A DNA stretch of 64,000 bases. Origin: Pycnopodia helianthoides (taxonomy: Eukaryota > Echinodermata > Asteroidea > Forcipulatida > Asteriidae). This document shows positions 56,048 to 64,000 of this stretch, one piece after another. The stretch's first letter is position 1. Each line of letters begins with the position of its first letter. The notes under the pieces were generated by a model. That model did no database searches and had not been told where the DNA came from. It saw only the letters and a program-made list of their open reading frames with translations. Made by a program: the position numbers and the translations under genes. The DNA is taken from NCBI GenBank assembly GCA_032158295.1, contig CM063243.1, forward strand, positions 3,356,948 through 3,420,947, given 5' to 3'.

Positions 56048-56281
56048 GAATAGACACAATTGGCGACCAGAATCATTTGACTCATAGTGGGTATAAAATG
56101 TATACATACCAAGCAAGTGACGAACAGTGTGCATAGAAAAGCATGGCAGCGTCCGTGTGCTTCTGTCATTAGGTAGGAAGCAGCCATGCTTTTCCATTCA
56201 CACTGCATGTTGCTTGCTTGGTTTGTTTACATTTTTATACCCACTATGAGTCACGTGACCTGGTCGCCGATTGTGTCTATT
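56048..56281. repeat. Long foldback element, arms about 100 bp
   Basis: The left arm (AATAGACACAATTGGCGACC, CATAGTGGGTATAAAATG, GAAAAGCATGG) and the right arm (CCATGCTTTTCC, CATTTTTATACCCACTATG, GGTCGCCGATTGTGTCTATT) are inverted around a spacer of about 40 bp. It can form a near-complete hairpin. Confidence 0.9.
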
Positions 56282-56470
56282 GAAAACAATTAGGTTCGAT
56301 AAAGTATGCATACCACTTATCAGCATTATGATGTTTATGTATGTAGTGTTTTAGATAATCAGTAATCTATTTAATAATCAATTATCATGTTTTGTAGTTC
56401 CTGATCAGCACTGGTTATTTTGTACGAATCCGAGGCCTTGCCCGAATTAATGGCTTCGGCAGTGGCTATG

Positions 56471-56556
56471 GCCGGAACATGGAAAACTCCTATTCATCAA
56501 CATTGTCGTTGCAGCCGGAACATGGAAAACTCCTATTCATCAACGTTGTTGTTGCA
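56471..56556. repeat. 43-bp tandem duplication
   Basis: Two adjacent 43-bp units start GCCGGAACATGGAAAACTCC and end GTTGCA. They differ at a few positions. Confidence 0.95.
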
Positions 56557-56596
56557 GCCAACAGCCATAGCCGTAGCCAAAGTCACTTGATGGGGT

Positions 56597-56940
56597 GTCA
56601 TGGACGAGCGGTTTAGAGCATCGGACTCAAGCTCTGGTGGCTGAGTCACCGGGATGTGGGTTCGAATCCCGGTCATGACACTTGTGTCTCTGAGCAAGAT
56701 GCTTTACTATAATTGCCCCTCTCCACCCAGGGGGTATAAATGGGTACCTGCTAGGGTAGAGGTTGATATTGTGTATGAAATAGCCTTCGGAGCGCCATGG
56801 CAGCCAGGGGCTGTATACTCCCCAGGGAGCTCAGAAAGATTACAGGAATGCTATTGGCCCAATGACCAACCAGGGCACTAATGTTAAAGTGCATTGATGT
56901 TATTGTAAAATGCGCTATATAAAAACTAGTTATTATTATC
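56597..56940 (+). repeat. Full-length SINE with tRNA-Leu(CAA)-like head
   Basis: The head resembles tRNA-Leu: the acceptor GTCATGG pairs with TCATGAC, the loop CTCAAGC has anticodon CAA, a long variable arm is present, and the B-box is GGTTCGAATCC. About three bases are missing before the D-arm compared with a normal tRNA-Leu, and the T-stem is imperfect, so it is not a working tRNA. The body follows (GAGCAAGATGCTTTACTA, GGGGTATAAATGGGTACC), then GCGCTATATAAAAACTAG and an ATT-rich tail. An inverted relative lies at 29030-29230. Confidence 0.8.
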
Positions 56941-57302
56941 ATTGATTCGATGGTGACCGCTCGTTGGCTTCTCGGCAGTGGGTGGCTATGGCTGGATTGT
57001 GGAAAAGGTCTTTTCAGCCAACGGCCATAGCCGTACGCCGAACACATTCCACCGAAAACTACCCTCGAGAATAACTGTCCTAATTAATTATTACAACTTT
57101 AAAAGTTGTTTTGCAATATTTTCTGTGCTAATCTAAGCTGTTATAAAATTTATTTGGTCTGGCTAAGATCCAATCACCGTATTTGTTGTACTAAATCAGC
57201 CATGTTATATTCAAACAGTTTTGAACGGACACGGTTAAAGGAAGGAGTTTTTTAATGGTAATAATCATATTTTGTTGTATTTGTTAACGTATTCACTTCA
57301 CT

Positions 57303-57504
57303 GTAAAGGACCGGGCTCAATCTCATAGAGCTGCTTAAGAAGAAAAATTGCTTTAAAATGTTCTGCTAAGCAAAAACAAGCAGGATACCAGTCACAGATG
57401 ATACATGTGAAATGCTATTATGGCTGGTAACCTTATTCTGGTAAGCATAATCTTGTTGTGCTTAGCAAACTTTTTGTGCTTAAGCAGTTCTATGAAATCG
57501 GGCC
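57303..57504. repeat. Foldback repeat, CAATTTCATAG family
   Basis: CGGGCTCAATCTCATAGAGC and CAGTTCTATGAAATCGGGCC are inverted. The interior closely resembles 12362-12556. Confidence 0.85.
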
Positions 57505-58152
57505 TTGTATTTTAAAGAGTACTATTGTTATACGAGTACTAAAGCTAGGTCATACTTTTTATACAACAAAGGTCTTGTTTGTAGACGTGTAAATAAGTAT
57601 AGAAAATGCATTTTTGCGCATTATTTTAGGAAATTGTGTGATACACAACCCTCTCTATCCGTGCTGTTAAATACTATAGTAAAAGGAATCAAAGCGAATG
57701 TCCCCTCTAGCTCTATTGCACATGACGTCACATATCCCACAATCCTCTCTGCCTTGATAATTTTATCATTTCAGTTTTCCATTTACAACGTCGTTGTTGT
57801 ACCTCAAAGATGGCGAATTCAAAACATTCAGAGAGGATTTGTTGAAATTCTTGACCTTATTGCAATCAGCTTAGTCCAGACTTGTTTGCAGAGTTTGGTG
57901 TGCTTTACAGATAGGATAAGAGAGATTGTAGTTGTAATAGTTGTATATGTTTTTACATGTGAAAAACCATCTCATTAACAGAATGACAAACAACAATGTT
58001 ATGTGTGGCTTAGTTTATAAATTTGTTTTGAGCCGAATCAATCGTACATGTTTGTGCAAACCATTAAGCTATTTTAAATGGGTAAGGAAACGCGTGGTCG
58101 TCGCCAGTGTGTGTCTCGTAGTTAGTGACACGCCCAACAGATCGTGCAAGTC

Positions 58153-58215
58153 TCCCGGAGGAGGAGGAGGAAGGGGAGGAGGAGGAGGAGGAGGTGGAGG
58201 AGGATGAGGATGAGG
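58153..58215. repeat. GGA trinucleotide microsatellite
   Basis: Runs of GGA, interrupted by AAGG, GGT and ATG. They lie about 430 bp upstream of the start codon at 58638 and create open frames of Gly or Ser/Pro that are not genes. Confidence 0.9.
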
Positions 58216-58637
58216 GCTTGCTGGATGGACCGGTGCCTCGCTTGGGAGTCATTTGGAGTCGTCTTTGTTTGATTGCTTAAGATGCTCCGAGAATCTATTG
58301 GTTCGTCGACACAACTCCTCGTTTGCTTATTTAAAATCCTGCGGATGTTTGAGTACACTCATTTTCTGAGTGGTGCTCTAGCTTCTTGAATGGCGGCCGA
58401 GGAAACGCAAACTCGCCACAAAACATCACTTATGACGCGCATGGTGTAGTTACAGGCGCGATGTCCAAAGGGACGCTCTACTGATAGGACGCTCGCATTC
58501 ACTTCTAACATTCTAACCGCGCGTCAGCCAAAATGATGAAACGCGTTCCATCAACACTCAACCGGGGAAATGTTTCAAGCTAACTGCCACTCACTCTACA
58601 AGACAGTCTTGAATATTGAGCGAACAGACTAAGCATA

Positions 58638-59027
58638 ATGGGAGGTAGTTCTAGTATGTGCCTGGGTAGGTCAAGACGGAGGAAGTACAGAGTCAACGAA
58701 CCGTACGGGGCCACAAGAAATGACGTCTTCGCAAAGTTCTCCGACTTTGGGATAAAGGATGATGCATTCTACCTCGGGTACAGGAGGGACTTCGAGGAGA
58801 ACTCCAAAGTCACAAGAGAAGACGTCAACTCTCAGCAGAAGGAGTTGATGAAAGAAGTCTGCGCGGAGGAGGGAGGAGAAACGGAGAAGAGTCTGATCCG
58901 AGAAGAGGGTCATATTCATGATCCATTGCCTCTAGGGATCGAGGCTGACACCACACATCCTGATCTTCCCCAGGGGGTGACTTGTGTCACGTGTGCTGCT
59001 ACTATGATGGAGAATGGACAGTCAAAG
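58638..59027 (+). CDS. Predicted N-myristoylated protein of unknown function, exon 1
   Basis: The frame starts MGGSSSMCLGRSRRRKYRV and runs 130 codons to QSK, then an AAG|GTATCA donor in phase 0. Gly2 with Ser6 fits the N-myristoylation signal, Cys8 could be palmitoylated, and the following basic cluster would strengthen binding to the inner membrane face. The rest is hydrophilic, with NEPYGATRNDVFAKFSDFG, acidic stretches and a CVTC pair near residue 117. I do not recognise the family. The start has an A at -3, and upstream sequence is CpG-rich, as in a promoter. Coding support comes from the long ATG-initiated frame, the four-exon in-frame closure and the related motif at the C-terminus. 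Confidence 0.6.
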
Positions 59028-59159
59028 GTATCATTTGTAACACGTCATCCTCATTATCATATTCGGACAATATGAGCAAAATCTTAAAGTTAAATCACCA
59101 TAAAATAACCCAACCATTAAAATAATCACAGACATATTTTTTTTAGTCCCCATCAATTA

Positions 59160-59340
59160 CTACTTTAAACTGGGCACAGCTTTTGGTGAGATTGAAAATA
59201 ATGTTCACAATTTTGCACATAACTTACACGATTTAAAGATGCTAATGGTCGTAGTAATAATAGGCTACTGGAGTCTTAAGTTCCTCATGGTGAAAAACTT
59301 CCCTTGTTAAAATGCTGTAGTTTTGAGAAACGAGAATTTT
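59160..59340. repeat. MITE family 1, fragment in intron
   Basis: TTCACAATTTTGCACATAAC, GGTGAAAAACTTCCCTTG and GCTGTAGTTTTGAGAAACG match the interior of the copy at 10826-11215. Confidence 0.55.
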
Positions 59341-59470
59341 TGGATGTAAGTATAATGATAAACAAGAAAGAAAAACAATCTGAACGAAAACAAAGGTGGT
59401 TTTTGGCGGATGGCCGAAACCCCAAAATGATGTGGATTTGTAATTTGCAACCGATCCATTCGTTTTCAAG

Positions 59471-59618
59471 GAAGAAACCGTTCAAGAGACGGCCGACAAC
59501 GGAGCGGCGGGTGTGGATGAGAAAAACGGCGATGTAGATGGCACTCCGGACGGATCGGAATCGAGTGAAAATAAGGAGAAATCTGACGAAGATGAAAATC
59601 AATCTTGTCTCGGAAAAG
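59471..59618 (+). CDS. Predicted N-myristoylated protein, exon 2
   Basis: This 148-bp exon follows acceptor CGTTTTCAAG and ends AAAAG|GTATAT in phase 1. It reads EETVQETADNGAAGVDEKNG then SESSENKEKSDEDENQSC. The composition is strongly acidic and probably disordered. The other two frames close within the exon. Confidence 0.55.
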
Positions 59619-59993
59619 GTATATTCAGAAAATTCGTTTTTTTTTTCTTTGAGCCAGCAAACATTGAAAAAATTTGTCACGATTCTTTGCATCGGGAAAA
59701 GTATCATTAGAAATCAATAATTCAAAAAAAAATTATTAGAAAAAGTTGGGCCTATAACAAATAATCGACAATATTAACCAAATAATAAGTTTAAAGGCAA
59801 AAAGCTGTTGATAATTGTTGAAAGTAGTCCATCACATCTCCCCTTACGTCATTTTGCCCATTGTTATTGGTACTAGCTGTGGGCGGTGGATGACACATTG
59901 GATGTCTGCTCGTTCGTCTCCCGAGCAGACACTGTTCTGTCTGTCAGTCATTCTTGTCAATCTCATCATCTAATTGTGTACAGGTTCAGAAAG

Positions 59994-60042
59994 CCGATGG
60001 GAATTCTGCCTCCGGTGACAAACTGTCACGTGGTTCAAGAAG
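59994..60042 (+). CDS. Predicted N-myristoylated protein, exon 3
   Basis: The phase-matching model uses acceptor TTCAGAAAG|CC and donor AG|GTGAGA, giving A-DGNSASGDKLSRGSR-R. The nearby stronger-looking acceptor TGTACAG (59981-59983) would put a stop in the required frame after ten or so codons. It could give a shorter isoform, GSESRWEFCLR then stop. Confidence 0.45.
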
Positions 60043-60244
60043 GTGAGATTCAAAAGATTTGTGTTTTGCGTTTAATCCGTTTGTCTCGTCTCCAGTGTTT
60101 GGGTTTGCCTGCCTGTAGGCTCTCCCGTTCAAGCTTTGGATTATTGTGACAGTTTTCTATTATCTTCAGTTCTGTATCGCTTCCCCCTCGATTCGCATGT
60201 ATACTTAGATGTTCATCTTATCTATGAAATTGTTACTATGTTCT

Positions 60245-60400
60245 CAGTCCTGCCTTTTACCTCTGTGGACCCCCGTTCGAATCCCACCTCATACTGGAGT
60301 CTTGCTTGTGGATTGGGTTTTCGGTCCCTACCTGATAATGTGGCTTTTTGGTGTCCCCCCACCCCCACACACACAACATTTAAACTGAACACTATTTCTT
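60245..60400 (+). repeat. SINE, 5'-truncated, B-box family 3
   Basis: CCTCTGTGGACCCCCGTTCG, then GAATCCCACCTC and GGATTGGGTTTTCGGTCCC, align with the copy at 52775-52940. It lies in the last intron of the gene at 58638. Confidence 0.6.
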
Positions 60401-60684
60401 CTTGTTTCCTAATCATCATGTCAATTGGCTCTAACTGTGCTGTTGGATGTGTAATACATATTTAAGAAAAATAAATAAAGATCCATTTCAAAAATAGAAG
60501 TATTAAATAAATGTTGTTTTAAAATACATTGAATATCGCTGAAATAAAATGAACAATCAAAGATTGTTTACTTTGTCATGAAATACTTCAGATTTGTGAA
60601 AGTTATTAATCGTTACTTTGGAAACTGCATGACTGTTCGTTCATACTGATTAAATCAAACTCATTTCCTTCTTCGTTTTTTTAG

Positions 60685-60748
60685 GAGGCGCAGATACAAA
60701 GCTCTGAGCAATGTCCCGCCAGCCGTGCTGAGAAGTGATGTTTTTTAA
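60685..60748 (+). CDS. Predicted N-myristoylated protein, last exon
   Basis: Acceptor CGTTTTTTTAG|G is strong, and the required frame reads RRRYKALSNVPPAVL then RSDVF and TAA (60746-60748). Total coding length is 651 bp, 216 residues. The ending resembles the N-terminal segment (RRRKYRVNEPYG ... RNDVF), which supports the exon assignment. Confidence 0.55.
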
Positions 60749-60789
60749 AACCCTGCATGAGACTGTTTAGGCCAACACCAACAAAAAAA

Positions 60790-61045
60790 CAAGTTAAAGC
60801 GTCCCCGCCCGCTTCCTTTTAAGAGGCCGCCTCCTTTTTCTTTAATAAGATCGTTTTTTTTTAAGATTGAGCACACCTAAAAAAAACACACAGAAAAAAA
60901 GCTGGCAACCATCTTGAAAAGTAGCCCTGCCGGTTGTCTTGAAAAAAGTGACGGGCGGCCTTTTCGAAAAAAGAAAAGAAAAAAGGGCCCTCCTCCTTCC
61001 TTTTTCAAAAAAGGCAGGACGCTAAACATGTTTTTATTTTGTATT
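60790..61045. repeat. Foldback element, relative of 20413-20905
   Basis: GCGTCCCCGCCCGCTTCCTT at the left and AAGGCAGGACGCTAAACATG at the right match the ends of the 20-kb copy. Poly-A/poly-T tracts fill the middle. It begins about 40 bp past the stop codon at 60748 and probably lies in the 3' UTR or just beyond. Confidence 0.65.
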
Positions 61046-63754
61046 TTGCCTTACTGTTTGTAAACAGCCTGTTTGTAAACAAGTACTGTTGTGCACTCCG
61101 CCCAAAATGGCAAAAATATCAAATTACACGGGGATGATTGACGTCACATGAATAATTTCCAACTATTCCAATGGAGAATAATGAGTTAATTGTGTTGATT
61201 TGTTAAGAATCAAACATTGTAGCTGCGATATCGTCGTCATTAATGAGCCGAGATAAACACCGATTTTAATTTCTAGCAAACCAGGGGGTCGATTTCAATT
61301 TCAGTTTTGCCCTGGTAGTTTGTATTGCGACATCACACTGCTTAATAGCAATTATTAGATTGATTTGCACCAAAAATCTATCTTAGCTTTTTGTAAAATG
61401 GAGTTCAGCCAAAGTTCGAAACGATCAAGACGCTCAAAATTGAAATGTGTGAAGTGGGCTTATTTTAGCATTCAAAACAGAATTCACGCTTGAGAAACGT
61501 TTTTCAACTAGGCCTACCAATAATTATCAAGTTCACATTCAACTTGAAATGTTTTGAATTAAAAGGTTGTTTATAAAAAAAAAACAGTGTGTTAGCTTCC
61601 TTAGTTCAATTAAGCGTATTCTTGAAGTGTTTTTTAATTATTTATTTTGACAATAATTTGAATTTTTATCCATTGAGGGCAGGGGCGAGGTGCGGGACCA
61701 TGAGTGGAGTTGCACCCCACCCCTCCAGGCTACTGTGGTGGGCCATAGCTGGTATCCTGGGGGTGAGGTCGCGGGAGGAGGGGGCATTTTGTGACCCTGT
61801 TTCCTGTAATGATTAATTTGTTGTATCACTGGCAAAGGTAAAAACAAAAACCTTAATTATTGTGTCTATGAACATGGATGTACCACGTGTTGTTGTGTCT
61901 TTCTGGTTCTGCCCCCCCCCCCCTGAATTGAAACCGGGGGAAACATGGAGACAGCCCTTCTTTATTTATGAAAGGGGCGGAACCAGGGCATCGGCCTGAT
62001 TCCTACTTTTCTCGTCTGGCCTGTCGGTGACACTATGAAAATCTTTGTTTTGAAACCACCGTGAAATCTCAGTGAAGTGCAGGATTTGGCTGAAATTCGA
62101 GAAATTATTTCTCTTTCTCCATGCTTTCTTAAAGTTAAACCACCTTGAAAAAAGAGTCTCCAGACCATTTTAATACTGGCCTGAGTGAATTTCACCCTGA
62201 TTTCAGGGAATCCATCCAAGCCTAGAAGTCTTTAATCGGTGGATAATTCTTGGAATGTCATTTCCCACTTCCCCACTCCATGGTCTCATGGGGGTGATTA
62301 GCCATGCTATCTTGCTCTACTCCAAATGTAAACATTTGTCTATCCACACTGTGCTGACTAGTTTACTGATGACCTGAAACAAGGACAAGGTGAACCCAAA
62401 TGGCCGGGGTTGGATGGCCAATAAACCATCTATCAGCAGGTTGACTAATTCCTCTCATAAACAGTAATATATCCAGTTGTATTCATACCAAGGACACCTT
62501 GAAAACTTGGTGAATACTCCTTGAATTAAACCACACTTTATACAGACACCCAAAATAGCCTTGGGCAGTTTTCAGCAGTACAGCACTAAAATGAAACACT
62601 TCGGCTCTTGCTAGTTAAAAGAACTCCATGAAAACAAGGTGAAAAGGGAGAATTGACAATTTCGAGGAGAAAAGTGGATTTTCAAGACGAAGATTTTCAT
62701 AGTGTGAATGGGTACAAAAAAGAAGGGTACACAAAAAACCAAACCTGGAGAAAAACCAAAGGTTTTTTCATGACAATGGCACAGCCCGGATTTTGTTCTT
62801 CTTTTTCTTACGACTTTCCCCTAAAATCAGTAAAAGTCAATCAACCGACTTAGTCAATCAAATTAACTTATTTAATATGTATTTTGGTCGAGAAGCAATC
62901 ATCAAGACGAACTTTACACCACATCGGCATTTGCTCGTCAGCATGTTGACAAGGGAATGGTGGTGGCGACATAAATAATGTTACCCTTCTGGCAAACAAG
63001 TAATTTGGGGACATGAAAAATATATTTATTTGCTTTGCAATTGAATTTTCCGTGAATTTCTTAATTTTAGGGATTTCCTCAAACTTGTGTTTTCTTTTAA
63101 AATTAATAATCGGGTCGACTATATATTTAGAAAACAAAAAACGAAAAGTGGAGCACTGCCTCTATGCTATTTGTTTTATTTTATTTTTTTAGTTTAGCGC
63201 CCCCTGCTGTCCTTCTATAGGTATTCTGTGATGTGAGCATGGTCCCTTTAAAGCTGCGCGCGCACGCACGCATTGGATTTTCAACGCGGCCGAGAGCACA
63301 GGCCAAACATGTGACACAAATCAGGCAAGGTAAATTTCAAATTTGTCTTCATTTATCACAATAGTTTCTAGATTGCAATGCAGAATATCATATCTTCAAA
63401 TGTTCCTCGTTCAAATGTAAAACTGATATTTTGGTGTAGCTTCTCAGAGTACCAACAAATGATGAGTTTAAATGCTCTGCCAGCGGCTAAATTATTTCGA
63501 AAATGGCGCCGGCAGACTTGTATACAGTCCAGTACAACTATGCGGGTACAAGTACAACCATGTATGAGGGGAAAAGAAAGCTATATCCGACACTCACTTT
63601 CTAAGGGATTTCATTATTACAGAACGTAGGTCGGATTCCTAATCATATACAGAGAAAGGGATGACTGGGCTGCAGGCACTTTCTTTGAATTAATTTAATA
63701 TTTATGCCCCAAAAAGACAATTTAAAAAAAACAGAAGTGATAATGTATTTATTA
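61046..63754. other. Intergenic sequence, no gene recognised
   Basis: Mostly AT-rich. Open frames up to 89 codons show no domain and no splice structure. A CpG-rich patch (63245-63300) is present with no adjacent coding exon visible. Confidence 0.4.
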
Positions 63755-63885
63755 GGGCCTACTATAATATTGACATTATGGTAATATTGGTACAGAGTTG
63801 CACTTGACAATTAAAAAAACACATAATTATTTATATATAATATGACATTAATGGTAATAATTGGTACAGACTTGCACTTGACAGG
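63755..63885. repeat. Imperfect direct repeat, about 45 bp x 2
   Basis: TGACATTATGGTAATATTGG plus TACAGAGTTGCACTTGACA at the left recurs as TGACATTAATGGTAATAATT plus TACAGACTTGCACTTGACA at the right, separated by about 40 bp. Confidence 0.85.
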
Positions 63886-64000
63886 TTTTCAGGTGTGATA
63901 ATTCAACCCCCCCCCCAACCCTCCTTTTCAACTTCAAGCCTCCAAAGTTGTTGATTTTTCTGCGTTGGGAATTGCCATCAAAAAACTGGCTTTGTGTCAT

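Noticed and set aside
56597..56683. Functional tRNA-Leu(CAA) gene
   Set aside because: About three bases are missing before the D-arm and the T-stem is imperfect. It continues into a SINE body with an ATT tail.
57505..57978. 157-codon open frame on the plus strand
   Set aside because: It has biased hydrophobic composition, no recognised domain and no splice support, and it starts right at the end of a foldback repeat.

Overview
The window is nuclear DNA from an animal, most likely a marine deuterostome and probably an echinoderm. The evidence is spliced genes with GT-AG introns, a kayak-like Fos gene, a lysocardiolipin-acyltransferase gene, tRNA-derived SINEs, and a dense load of AT-rich foldback/MITE elements. 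I infer the phylum from the overall repeat style; no single marker proves it. Well over half of the sequence is intergenic or intronic, and most of the short open frames in it are chance.

Layout. (1) 304-3563, minus strand: the 5' part of a Fos/AP-1 gene. It has two alternative coding first exons (3456-3563 and 2758-2796), a shared exon (2238-2591) and a 108-bp basic-region exon (304-411). The leucine-zipper exon must lie beyond base 1. A candidate promoter lies at about 3796-4230. (2) 4.2-23.5 kb: no convincing gene, but many dispersed repeats, a 23-bp minisatellite and a tRNA-derived SINE head. (3) 23562-24921: a P-element-like DNA transposon with perfect 32-bp terminal inverted repeats, an 8-bp target duplication and a THAP-domain first exon. 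It sits inside another repeat and next to a 31-bp remnant of a second insertion. (4) 25-33.9 kb: repeats. (5) 33924-35315, plus strand: an intronless class A GPCR with a very long Lys/Ser-rich third intracellular loop. (6) 35.3-41.2 kb: repeats, a tandem array of about 175-185 bp units and a cluster of tRNA-derived SINEs. (7) 41204-51335, plus strand: a five-exon LCLAT1/ALCAT1-type acyltransferase gene. The coding exons sum to an in-frame 388-residue protein, but one junction is uncertain. (8) 51.3-58.4 kb: repeats. (9) 58638-60748, plus strand: a four-exon gene for an unrecognised 216-residue protein with a predicted N-myristoylated start and a related basic/DVF motif at both ends. (10) 60.8-64 kb: repeats and AT-rich sequence.

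The four genes do not form an obvious pathway: a transcription factor, a receptor, a lipid-remodelling enzyme and a putative membrane-anchored protein. The most informative material is in the mobile DNA. A nested insertion with an empty-site comparison gives a TTAA target for the commonest MITE. The P-like element carries its own target-site evidence. Some repeats combine a hammerhead-like core with a histone-type hairpin.
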